A program made the position numbers and the translations under genes. From Anticarsia gemmatalis (lineage: Eukaryota > Arthropoda > Insecta > Lepidoptera > Erebidae), in assembly GCF_050436995.1 (NCBI RefSeq), contig NC_134775.1:5557124-5621123 (forward strand): a stretch of DNA of 64,000 bases, written 5' to 3'. Below, piece by piece: positions 10,522-21,000 of the stretch. Within the stretch, counting starts at the first letter, position 1. Each line of letters starts with the position of its first letter. The notes beneath the pieces were generated by a model. The model was not told the origin of the DNA. It did not search any database and saw nothing but the letters and a program-made list of their open reading frames with translations.

Positions 10522-10627
10522 TGTAAGGTGGTGTTAGGGAGAGTAATGAAACACTTAATAGTTGAATACAGACTGACTATATTGTCAAAGGAACTTATTA
10601 TATATACCTTACAACTACTACATCACA
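10522..10627 (-). repeat. 3' LTR of element B (left copy)
   Basis: It matches 16599-16704 over 106 bp, TG...CA bounded. The adjacent CCTTCCCTGTT at 10628-10638 is the complement of a polypurine tract (AACAGGGAAGG). Confidence 0.92.
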
Positions 10628-10951
10628 CCTTCCCTGTTAATAAAAAAGAATAATAAGTGTACATGCTTATTATTTTTAAAGATTTTGTTATATCTATAAT
10701 GTTATAATTATACCTTTATATACCTGCGCAGGGTATGTATAATCAATTAAAATATAGTAATATAAGATTAATTATGTCAGGTTTTTTAAATAAACAAGAT
10801 TAAACAATAACATAAGCACATCACATAAACATGTTAAATTCTTACATTAAATTAAAACTGAGAAATGGAATAATAAAAATGCAAATAGTAACATTATATT
10901 AAAAGTGTATAATTCAACATAGAAAAACAATAGTGTATATAGGTTCATATA
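10628..10951 (-). other. 3' untranslated interior of element B
   Basis: It holds the polypurine tract next to the LTR and then AT-rich sequence up to the pol stop. No env ORF is present. Confidence 0.6.
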
Positions 10952-13900
10952 TTAATCAGATTTATAAGGTTTTGTCCTATTTTTGTGGACAACATATTCT
11001 TTACCATTTTTCAAAATTTTAACATTACAATCCAAATCATCTATTACTACATAAGGTCCTAAATATATAGGATCCAATTTATTTTCGCATACATTCTTTA
11101 ATAATAATAAGTCACCCTTTTTATAATAAACCGGGTTTAAATTAGTATCATAATTACATTTTCGGTTGTTTTTACTAGTTATTAAATTATTACGTGCATC
11201 TTTTTGAGCTAACTGAAGCCTATATTTTAATTCAAGAGCGTAGTTGTCGTGAGCATATAAAGGATCTACGGTATGTCCTTGTAATTTTGTTGGTAACACA
11301 CAGCGTTTTCCAAACACTAACTCGTGCGGGGTGTATTTGGTCTCCGCATGTACGGTATTATTATAAGAAAAACACCAATACGGCAACCAAGTACTCCACG
11401 CACTTGACTGATTCTCACAATTGATTCTTAGATACGCACCCATCGCTTTGTGGTTGTTTTCCAGCGCCCCGATACTCTCGTGATGGTAGGCTGTTGAAGA
11501 AATTTGGCTGATTTTTAAGATATGACACATCTCTTTCATAGTAGAGGATATAAATTCTGACCCACGGTCGGTGGCTATTTCTCGAGGTATGCCATATCTT
11601 AAAATAAAATTGTCAACAAATGCACAAGCTACACTTACCGTATCCTTGTTGTATAGCGGGTACGCCTATGTAAATTTCTACAACTCACACTGCAAGGTCA
11701 AAACGTATTTGTAATTGTACATGTCTTGTGGTAACGGGCCTACAATATCCAAATAGACTTTTTCTAACGCCGAATTTGCAGTCGTGGTGACTTGCATGGG
11801 TTGCTTAACGTGTCTAGAATATTTTTGTTTTTTACACTGCTCACATTTAGATACATAATCAGTGACATCTTTATCTAGACTCGGCCAGAAGTAATGTTTC
11901 TTAATGTTGTTTGACATTCGCCTAATGCCCGCGTGGCCACTTGTGGGCAATAGGTGAAAGTCATTTAGTATCACGCGCCTATTATCTAAATTATTTATTC
12001 TTTGAACCTTACTGACTACACATATGCGTGGTCCGGACCACTTGTCATAACCTTTTGTTTCATTTATAAGCCCACTTATAAAATCTTTATTATAATCGTT
12101 TCTTATAATGCATATTTCATTGATTGATATTTTATTACATAAACATAACAGGTCTCTCACCAATTCGACTCGCGTAATCGGAGATCGAGACGTTGTTTGC
12201 AAATATATTATAGATTTACTGGGCACATATATAAAATACTTATATTTTTCTACTATTATTCCCTTAGTTAATAGATAATGCAATCGCCTAGAACTTATTA
12301 ATGCAAGTTCGATAATATTCTGCGGTTTTTTAATTATTTCCACCACTCTCGGTTGATCAGGCCTCGAATGTGTGTCAATATTATCCGCCGTCAGCTTATT
12401 ATCGCACTTGTTATTGTTTATATTTAATTGTCGTAACTGAATCTGTTCATTCATTAATTTTAAGTCCTCAGATGTAATTATTATTCGTGATAGTGCATCC
12501 GCAACCGAATTAGAATGACCTGCTAGATATTCAATTTTAAAATTGTACTCCTCCAATTGCAGTCTGAATTTCAATAGTCTACTAGACGGATTTTTCATAG
12601 AAAATAAATAAATTAGAGGTCGATGGTCGGTCTGTATCTTGAAGCGTCTACCGTATAAATAAGGTCGAAAATATTTAACACTCCAAACTATTGCTAAGAG
12701 TTCCTTCTCAATAGTTGGGTAATTAATTTCGGCTTTATTTAAACCACGACTTGCATAAGCCACTGGCCGCCCATCGCCGTTACATAATACTGAACCGATC
12801 GCATTACCGGATGCGTCAGTTTATAGTAAAAATTCGTTACTATCCGATAAATTTGGATACTGAAGGACTGGTGGGATTGTTGAGGCTGATTTGAGCATTT
12901 GAAAAGAATGCTCACATTCTTTTGTCCAGTCATATTTTACATTTTTACAACACAATTTATTTCAAGGATATGCAAACTCAGCAAATTTCTTTATTAATTT
13001 TCTATAATAGTTAGCGAAGGCTACAAAACGCTTCAATTCATCAACGTTTTGTGGCCTTGGGTAACACTCTACGACTTTAATTTTCTGGGGGCCTGGTAAA
13101 ATACCAGTACCTGAAACTATTAGACCTAAATAAAGTATCTCTTTTTGTAAAAACGTACACTTTGAAGGGTTCAATTTCAAATTCACTTTGCGTAACCTTG
13201 AAAAAACATCCATTAAATTTTGATTATGGGTAATTAAATTCCTTCCCATTATGACCAAATCGTCCTGGTACACAAGACATTTTTCATAATTAAGTCCAGA
13301 CATGGCTATGGTCATCATTCTACTAAAACTACCGGGACTGGACTTGAGACCCATCGGCATACGAGTCATTTGATATTGATTATTGCCTGTAGTAAACGCT
13401 GTATAAGGTCTACAACTCTCTTTTAAAGAAATTTGAAAAAATCCTTGATATAGGTCTAAATGTGTAAAGTACATCGCTCCTGACAAAGAATCAAGTATTT
13501 CGGTTATGTTGGGCAGAGGAAATTTATCGTCTTGTATATTATTATTCAATTTACGGTAGTCAATTACGACGCGCCACTTTTTATTACCATACGCATCGCA
13601 CTTTTTGGGTACCAACAGCAATGGACTCGACCATGCATTTCGGGATGACTCAATTATCCCGTCATTAAGCATATTTTTAATTTGTTTTTCTATTTCGGGT
13701 TTTTGAGCATAAGGCATTCTATATGGTTTAGTATAAATAGGCATAGTATGTGGTTTCATTTCTATTATTTGTTCATATATAGGGGTAGTGGTTAGTTTAT
13801 CCCCTGGCAAATGGAAAATATCAGGAAATTTCGCACAAATATTTTCTATTGATTTCTGTTCCTCGATATTTAAACCCTTTAAATTTAGCAACGAAAATAA

Positions 13901-14551
13901 AGATTTCACTCTTTCTGAATCAACCTGAGATTTATTAAATTGACAAATGTAATAATCATTTAATTTACTGGCACAAACTTGCAAAGAACTTAATTTTACA
14001 TCTGTTTCCCGAGTGTTCAAAATACGAACGGGTATTTGCCCGTTTATTGGCTTATTTACACTGCTAGCTAGGAAAACGCCATCACATAATTGTTGGTTAG
14101 CCACAACGCACTCTTCTTTCAAATCCGTATTAATGTAATGTGTTGACTCACTAAGGGCCGGAATGGTCAAAAAGCTGCTATTACAATAGGGTTGAATATT
14201 CTCGAACGATAACGTTATCAGATCAGAGTTAATAGTCGTTAACTGCAAAGTATTGATTTCAAAGTTTAAAACAGCTCTATAATGCGATAAAAAATTCTGC
14301 CCCAAAATACCATCCGTTCTACAAGGTAAATCTTTAAATACTATAAATTTATATGGAAAGCTATAATTATTATAATTAAGTGTTAAGTAAACAAAGCCTT
14401 CAGAAAACAAATATCCACCGATACCTTTCACACTAAGTCTCTCTTTATGGTAGGGAATGTGTAAACGTTCTAAGCATTCTAATTTTATCCCCGATATTGA
14501 TGCACCAGTATCTATGAGCAAGCTATGTTTATAATTACGAATGTTAAACAC
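10952..14551 (-). pseudogene. pol: pol of element B, one frame with four stops
   Basis: The protease box LLIDTGAS lies at residues 11-18, and RT follows with VIDYRKLNN and the catalytic YQDD at 13259-13270 (residue 428 on). RNase H has YPTIEKELLAIVW and TDHRPLIYL, then an HHCC integrase finger (H.GIRRM...C.QCKKQK), a first Asp in YLDIVGP, a second in ATDRGSEF and the Glu in GALENNH. All parts are in one frame, interrupted only by stops at 12962-12964 (TGA), 12821-12823 (TAA), 11678-11680 (TAG) and 11666-11668 (TAG); no frameshift is needed. The C-terminal end (VVHKNRTKPY) is typical of Ty3/Gypsy integrase tails. Not functional as it stands. Confidence 0.9.
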
Positions 14552-14708
14552 TACCTTATTTTAACTATTGCATGACATGATGACATCAGTCACGAAAAAA
14601 ATGATTCAACGATTCATTATTGGAAGTGCCTGTTGCTACGTGACTATTCTCCGTTATGACGTTCATATTTCTGTGTAACCCGATATCTTGACCGCGGTTA
14701 CCACGCGC

Positions 14709-15773
14709 TCATCGGTTCGGTACACGAAAACGATTATTATAATTACTACGATTATTATAATAGTTATAATTAAAAGTATGGGGTGCCTGATACCTATGAC
14801 CTCGATGCTCCTGTGGATATTGCGCACCACCTCTAGCACCAAAAAAGCGTTGACCTCTGTAACCTCGTTGACCTCTGCGAACTGAATAATTTGATTGTCT
14901 ATACGTACCTATAAACTCCGTTGAACCGCTTGGACCGGGTGTCTCCTCATCTTGGGCCGCCTGTATTGCTTCTGCCAAAGAAGAAAAGTTACGCGAGGCA
15001 ATTATAGTACTTAAGCGGTGATCACGTAAACCGTCAGCAAATCGCTTGACCGCCAGCTTCTCGTTAATAGGCTTTAATAAAGTATACTTGGCTGAATCGT
15101 TGTCAGCTTGCGATACGGTCAAATTCACAAAAAGTTCAGAAATTTCTTTGCCGTAATCAATTATTGTTTTGCTATTCTGTTTACAGTACTGAAGTTTTGA
15201 CTGAATTGCGATAAAACTCTGTGGTGGTAGTAATAATTTACGCATTTCCTTTATAAGCTCATCGACAGAATCATATTTTGATGCAAGTAACAATTTAGCT
15301 CTCTGAGACAATCTACTTTTCAAAACAAATTGAATCAATCTAGTCTTGCATTCGGGTTTGTCTAAAACAGAATTATAGTATTCGATATTTTCAATCAATT
15401 GCTTAGTTTTATCAATGCTATCGTCCATAACAGGCAACAGGTGCAGCGCAGTTTTAAGCTCAAAAGTATCTATGATTGGAGGTTGTAATGAGAGATCGTC
15501 CGCTCGTGTTACACTACACAAAGAAATCGTGTCTAAAAATAATTTATCAAACTCCTGACAAATTTTAGTTATTAATGTTATTTCTGAATTTGTAAAATTG
15601 GCTAAATTTTCCTTATAGATGTGTAAAAAATTATTATATTTTAACAAAACAGCATTAGCGGCTTCTCTTTTTATATCTAATATTTTCTCCTGTCGCCGGC
15701 TTGGATCGATCTTTATTAAGTAGCTTCTAATCTGTTTCAATTCATTTAAAATAATATCTAAGTCCTCAGCCAT
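14709..15773 (-). CDS. gag: gag of element B
   Basis: This is an intact 354-codon ORF starting ATG at 15773 (MAEDLDIILNELKQIR). It has a long helical N-terminal half, a capsid-type middle (VLKSRLSQRAKLLL, SLAEAIQAAQDEE) and an Arg/Gly-rich C-terminus (RRGQRGYRGQRF) in place of CCHC zinc knuckles, probably the RNA-binding part. It is followed by pol in another frame after about 157 bases with no ORF. It would assemble the cytoplasmic particle. Length and layout fit Gag proteins of 412/mdg1-like elements. No defect is visible. Confidence 0.82.
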   Translation of the reverse strand: MAEDLDIILNELKQIRSYLIKIDPSRRQEKILDIKREAANAVLLKYNNFLHIYKENLANFTNSEITLITKICQEFDKLFLDTISLCSVTRADDLSLQPPIIDTFELKTALHLLPVMDDSIDKTKQLIENIEYYNSVLDKPECKTRLIQFVLKSRLSQRAKLLLASKYDSVDELIKEMRKLLLPPQSFIAIQSKLQYCKQNSKTIIDYGKEISELFVNLTVSQADNDSAKYTLLKPINEKLAVKRFADGLRDHRLSTIIASRNFSSLAEAIQAAQDEETPGPSGSTEFIGTYRQSNYSVRRGQRGYRGQRFFGARGGAQYPQEHRGHRYQAPHTFNYNYYNNRSNYNNRFRVPNR

Positions 15774-16107
15774 ACCATATTAGCAACAAAATTAATAATT
15801 AACACCTGTTCAAAAATAAACATTCAAGATAAAATGCACATTTTACAAAATAAGACATACCAGCCAATCTTAATAACCTTATTAAGTAAACATACTTTTT
15901 GCCTGTGGGGAGAGAAAAAGAAAGTTAGTGGACCTGAAATAGTTTCGGAAATTACGACACTTCACTTGACATCACTGATTACGCTCACGACTCTATGTAC
16001 TTACACTATGCACGTATTAGCACCTATTTTTTTTCCGAAATCACACTAAACCGTTTTCACAAGTTGAATTATGCACCTTTACCTCATCAGCTGCACCAGT
16101 TCCAAAG
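15774..16107 (-). other. Spacer between membrane ORF and gag of element B
   Basis: It is AT-rich and holds no convincing ORF or repeat. Confidence 0.5.
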
Positions 16108-16431
16108 CTATACATCTATGACCTCCGCTTTGCCAAGTTGTGCCGCAGTACCGTTATGTACCTGGTGTCGTCGCAACATACTCGAGTATCGCTTCAGGGT
16201 CATCTCATCGATACGACGTTTTATTTTCTTATTATGGCAGCGGTTATACAGCTTGTAGGCTATAACGAGCATACCAATTGCTAGTATGGTGCAGATGACC
16301 ACAAGAATTGTATTGGTGGTTTCGTGCAGCTGCTGCGCACGAGCTGAGTTGGTGCCCACGCCAGCGTTTTGGGCAATAACCAGTTCTTCTTTAGTGTTTG
16401 AGCCACCCATTTTCCAAGAGCCTGATATCAC
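16108..16431 (-). CDS. Small single-pass membrane protein ORF upstream of gag
   Basis: A 107-codon ORF lies between the primer site and gag. A polar N-terminal part (residues 1-41, with SNTKEELVIAQNAG) is followed by one strong membrane segment, ILVVICTILAIGMLVIAY (about residues 43-60), then a basic tail with CHNKKIKRRIDEM. The upstream start and the position before gag are unusual for Ty3/Gypsy elements. I have a memory of short leader ORFs in the 412/mdg1 group but cannot confirm homology. The function is unknown; possibilities are targeting of Gag to membranes or a regulatory upstream ORF. Coding potential is supported by the coherent topology and lack of stops. Confidence 0.6.
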   Translation of the reverse strand: MISGSWKMGGSNTKEELVIAQNAGVGTNSARAQQLHETTNTILVVICTILAIGMLVIAYKLYNRCHNKKIKRRIDEMTLKRYSSMLRRHQVHNGTAAQLGKAEVIDV

Positions 16432-16590
16432 AAATGTTTAGCAAAAGCGTTTTACACAGCCGATACCTGGATGTTGTCTGTTCCATTGTTCTATTGCACA
16501 CAATTTTTTCCACTGAGTGTTATGAATAACTTGTCCTTTTACGGAAACGCGCGCGAGGCCCCGTGCCGTGCCGGATTACGTTACAGGCAG
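16432..16590 (-). other. Leader of element B
   Basis: Short untranslated region between the primer site and the membrane ORF, GC-rich near 16545-16590. No further signal is recognised. Confidence 0.5.
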
Positions 16591-16598
16591 GGTCGCCA
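16591..16598 (-). other. Primer binding site of element B
   Basis: On the minus strand TGGCGACC directly follows the 5' LTR, as in elements primed by tRNA-Arg in the 412/mdg1 group (family knowledge; the longer match was not checked). Confidence 0.7.
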
Positions 16599-16704
16599 TG
16601 TAAGGTGGTGTTAGGGAGAGTAATGAAACACTTAATAGTTGAATACAGACTGACTATATTGTCAAAGGAACTTATTATATATACCTTACAACTACTACAT
16701 CACA
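16599..16704 (-). repeat. 5' LTR of element B (right copy)
   Basis: It is the 106 bp partner of 10522-10627; no difference between the two was seen by eye. Confidence 0.92.
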
Positions 16705-17157
16705 CTGACGCGTGACACCGCGACCGCGCGTGGAGGTAACATAGATGGGATACGACAAAATGGATGCTAAGTACTTGCCCGGGGATTATGAATTATGATA
16801 AGTTAGTTACTCTGATAAGAATATTAATGGATATTGATTGTTATCATTGCTATTTACATATTTTATGGTTTAGTTTAATAAATGTTTCGTGTTTATTTTA
16901 TTTATTTTAAAAACTTACATCAATATTTTTTGGAATGTTATTCGGTATTTGAATAAAACTACAATGCAACGAGTAACAACTGTAACAAGTAAAAATAGTA
17001 ATTCATCACAGTCATAGGTCAAAGATTGTGCCACATCAATATTTTATTGATCTTTCGCTAACTCGTCACTCGCCACCAAAGGGGCGGCGCGGGTGTGCGG
17101 TGCGGCGCTGCACAGTGTATAATTTCGGTTCAAAACTTCGGTGACGTTATTTATACT
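16705..17157 (+). other. Host flank right of element B
   Basis: It begins with the second CTGA copy and the TGA stop (16713-16715) of the small interrupted frame, then a plausible 3' UTR with AATAAA at 16877-16882. The remainder is AT-rich with a GC-richer patch near 17070-17120. No gene is supported. Confidence 0.35.
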
Positions 17158-17605
17158 AATACTAGCTGACCCGTGCGGCTCCGTTCGCGTGAATGTCGTG
17201 CTGTTGCATTCGCACATAGACCTAGATACTCTCAAAATAATATACCTATCTACATGCAAATGCTTTAACAACTTTCTTGCTTTGACTTATCCTTCTGTCC
17301 GTTCCCGTGCATAACCTTCATTCGTGCTTACTCCTTCTTTCATGCTCCTGCCGTCGCCCGCGTACCTACCTGCTATGTAGCGTACGCGTATGGGACCGCG
17401 CTAAAGTTTTTCACGCGCGAAATCATGTAGGTACCTACCTACGATGATTCGGTCGCGCGCGAGCGCCGCGTTAACCATGATTTTATATTCATAAGATATT
17501 GCAGATAATTTAATATTACCTGTTATCCCGCACACATAAATATTGATTGCCATTTTCATTTTTAAATAATAAAACAAAAACAAATGAGTTTGGTGAATGT
17601 TGTAA
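17158..17605. repeat. Interspersed repeat starting ACTAGCTGACCC
   Basis: ACTAGCTGACCCGTGCGGCT near 17160 closely resembles the end of the repeat inside piggyBac (minus-strand start at 23412, ACTAGCTGACCCGCGCAACT). This suggests two members of one dispersed family or two families sharing a terminus. The following 400 bases are GC-mixed without an ORF. Confidence 0.5.
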
Positions 17606-17955
17606 AAGGATTGTAACGCCATCGATGATGTGTATGTGTAAACTCAGGTTCATATTATGAAATAATGCACTATGAAATAAAATGAAAGTTAAATTTTACA
17701 AAAATTTACCCAAAATCTATAAAGATGTTAAAAAAGTGTTTTGAATCGTAAAATAGTCACAAAAAGTCACTTTAATAAATTAATATAAAAAGGATCGCAA
17801 CGCCATCTAATATGTAAACTCAGGTTTATAATATATGAAATGATGCACTATGAAATAAAATTTATTAATATCAAATTCCACAAAAATCTAAACAAAATCC
17901 ATAGAAAATGTTTAAAAAGTATTTTGTAACGTAAAACAGTCACAAAAAGTACTGT
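17606..17955 (+). repeat. Two diverged direct repeats of about 165 bp
   Basis: Unit 1 (about 17606-17767) and unit 2 (about 17791-17956) share GGAT.G.AACGCCATC, AAACTCAGGTT, GATGCACTATGAAATAAAAT and GTCACAAAAAGT in the same order. They are noncoding. Confidence 0.75.
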
Positions 17956-18129
17956 CTCCGATGAGGTTTGATTCCACACCATAACGGTTACTACTTAGCA
18001 AAACAACAATGCGCCACAGCGACGCTTAAAAGAGTTATCAAAATTTTCGCTTATATTTTTATGTTACCTGTTTACGATTTTTACTACATATTTGATAAAT
18101 TAAGGGATGAAAGTTTGTTTAAAACTTTG

Positions 18130-19056
18130 GCGATTTTAAACCGATCAGGCTGAGACCTTGCATACATGAAGCTATTATGGCGTAGGCGTTCTTTGAGAAA
18201 GAATTTTGATAAATTCCATTCCTAAGGGGATAAAATAAGGGAAATTGTATGAAACTTTGTCAATTTTAAATCGATTGGACTGAGACTTTGCATGCATAAA
18301 GCTATTATGACGTAAACGTTCTTAGAAAAAGGATTTTGATAAATTCTACCCCTATGTGGATAAAATAGGGAATGAAAATTTGTATGAAAACTTGCAATTT
18401 TCAAGTGATCGAGCTGAGACTTTGCATGCATAAAGTTACTATGACGTAAGCATCTTCTAAGAAAATAATTTGATCAATTCTACTCCTAGGAGGATAAAAT
18501 AGGGAATGAAGATTTGTATGCAACTTTGTCAATTTTAAATCGATTGGACTAAGACTTTGCATGCATTAAGCTATTATGACGTTTTTAAACAATTTTAAAC
18601 CGATTGGGCTCAAACTTTGCATGCTTTAGGGTAACATAACGTAGGCATCTCTTTAGAAAAGATTTTTAGTAGATTTCACCGCTAAAGGGATGAATTAGGG
18701 GGTGAAATTTTGTATGAAGCTTTGTCAATTTTGAACCGATTGGGCTGAAACTTTTCATGCTTGAAGTTACCATGACGTAGGCATTCCCTAAGAAATGATT
18801 TTGATACATTTCACCCCTAAAGGGTATAATAGAGGATATTTTTTACGAAATTTTGAAATTTTTTTACCCATCGGGCTGAGATTTTGCATGCATAAAGCTA
18901 TTAAGACGTATGCATCCTTTAAGAAAGAATTTTGATAAATTCCACCCCTAACAAACCACTGGACGAATCGGGCTGAAATTTGGCATGCAGGTAGATGTTA
19001 TGACGTGGGTATCCGCTAAGAAAGGATTTTGATCAATTCTTCCCCTAAAGGGATAA
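18130..19056 (+). repeat. Tandem array of about eight ~130 bp units
   Basis: Each unit carries a core like GGGCTGAGACTTTGCATGC, then ATGACGTA-type sequence, CTAAGAAAGGATTTTGAT and CACCCCTAAAGGGATAAAAT. Cores occur near 18148, 18279, 18412, 18548, 18608, 18744, 18872 and 18971; one unit (18548-18608) is shortened to about 60 bp. Units differ by many substitutions, so the array is old. I recall similar cores in other insect genomes, always noncoding. Confidence 0.85.
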
Positions 19057-20096
19057 ATGTTTTTTGGTTATGATTTAAATATATTTGAAGCACCTATTTA
19101 TATAAAAAAAACTTTAAATATCTCAACTGCTTTGGGTGAAATATTTTTTTTTCTTCTGTTATTTAGTTTTTTTTTTCTTTCAGAGATATCCTGCGATATT
19201 AGCATATTTCTTAAACGACAAATGATTTGTTTCTGTACTTATTACTTCCAAAAAAAAAAACTAGATGCTTTAAACACAGAACTTCGGAGATATAACATTT
19301 TGAAATTTTAAGTCAGGGATATATTTTTTAACAAATATATCTAATAGATAATGTGTATTTCTTCCATTACATACCTAAATAACATAGTCTATAACTATAT
19401 TTGAACCCATCGTATAGACCTATTAAATAAACTCATCCTTTTTGTGGCAAGCCTATTTCTATAGAAATTGATAAAAAACTTAGAAACGTTATAGTTCTGA
19501 AGTCCTGTACGTTGAATGTTCCAATTTTTTACAGTAAGAAGTTACATAACTAGAGTGTATTTCTTTGGTAAAACAAAATGCTAATGTCATATAGATTTTT
19601 TTTTTATAATTTATTTTCTCAAATTTAGAAAATATTTTTTTACTCGCAATCCAGGGAAAGCAATGACTTGTAATATATACAAGACATTATTTAAACAATC
19701 TTCAATTCAGTGGCGAAGGGTCAATATTTATATAAGGCAAGCTGGAGCTATAAGTCATTGTCTAGGTACCTATAGTACCTACATAATATATGGACATCGT
19801 AAGAATGCCGATGTAAAAATAGCGTATTACTGCATAATAACAATAAGAGAGTATTATCTACATTCACCAACAGTCTCTTATTTCTCTCTCTACAGTCTAA
19901 TAATACATAGGTACTTACCATGCTACCTAATCATGCTTGTTTTGTATTTAGTTACCCTGACTTCAGTGGTAACACGTAGGTAACACAACAGCACATATTA
20001 AGATAACGTATTTCGAATGATTGATGATTGTCTCGCACTGGTTGTTTAATAACATATTATACTTTTGTTGTTTAATAGCAATTTAGAATGTATTTA
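19057..20096. other. AT-rich intergenic DNA
   Basis: Homopolymer-rich and AT-rich. The short ORFs (for example around 19663-19983) have no recognisable domain and poor codon structure. I see no gene, RNA or element. Confidence 0.6.
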
Positions 20097-20387
20097 TTAA
20101 CCCTACGATGGTAACATGATTTATACTTACGCGCAAGGTAACGGGGGGGCTACGTCACCCCAGAATAATAAATTGAATAAAAAAACATTGAGTTAATGAA
20201 AAATTTAACTTTTTATTCTTGAAACAAACTATAAGATTATTCTTCTTGAGATCAATAGGTAACTAAATTTTTAAATTTTTTAATTTTTTTAAATTTTTAT
20301 TCAATTCAAATAAATTAATACATAAAGTTTAATATAAGTCTTATAGTTAGAATATTAGGTAGGTACATAATAAAAACATAGGGAGCC

Positions 20388-20427
20388 TGTATTAGGATAA
20401 ATAAATCCTGTATCACAGGCTCTTAGA
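20388..20427 (-). other. Stem-loop in LINE 3' UTR
   Basis: GAGCCTGT and ACAGGCTC pair, with an inner AGGAT/ATCCT stem, close to the LINE 3' end. It could be the RT recognition structure; this is inference. Confidence 0.5.
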
Positions 20428-21000
20428 TACGGCGAGCGTTATTGATAAAAAACAAAAATTTACTTATACAATATTTAGATATTAAATAAATAATAGTTAA
20501 AATTTCTGGCAAAGTAAAGTTTAGATAGCGCTACAGAACTGTATCAGACTCCAGACCAACAGGACATTATTCCCCAGCTCCCGTGCTAGGTTTGTACCTG
20601 TGTTACGGTGAGACAGAGAACAAGGCCGTCAGAGTCTTTGACAACACAATTATTGAAGTACTATGTTAATATAAAGATTATAATGGACCTATACACTATC
20701 ATTATATAAAAATGACAAAATATGCTAATATGTAACTTAAGTAACGAAACATGTATATTGAAACAAAAATAAAAATCTAGGTCAAGCATTTAATGACGCA
20801 GTTCAGAAATTTGCTAACTAAGGAATCGAGTGTAAGTGGGTCAGTAGTGTTTGATGGAATGTTTACATTGATGAAAAATGAAGTAATATAATAATGAAGT
20901 ACAAAGTTCACACACATAATTATTACGAAAAATAACTTAATTAAACGCCTATGCACCCTCATAATCAACAGAGTTGATGTATCTCTGTTCAGCAGCTTTT

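Larger units (their letters stand above)
10522..16704 (-). mobile_element. Element B: Ty3/Gypsy LTR retrotransposon, minus strand
   Basis: Identical-looking 106 bp LTRs (TGTAAGG...CATCACA) lie at 10522-10627 and 16599-16704, with a 4 bp duplication CTGA outside (10518-10521, 16705-16708). Element order in its own direction: LTR, TGGCGACC primer site, a small membrane ORF, gag, pol (protease, RT, RNase H, integrase), polypurine tract, LTR. The LTRs are very short for the group, but they match over their whole length, suggesting a recent insertion, although pol has four nonsense codons. The gag without zinc knuckles and the TGGCGACC site suggest the 412/mdg1 side of Ty3/Gypsy; this placement is inference. 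Confidence 0.9.

Noticed and set aside
19663..19983. 106-codon plus-strand ORF
   Set aside because: AT-rich background, Ile/Tyr/Ser-rich composition and no recognisable feature; likely random.
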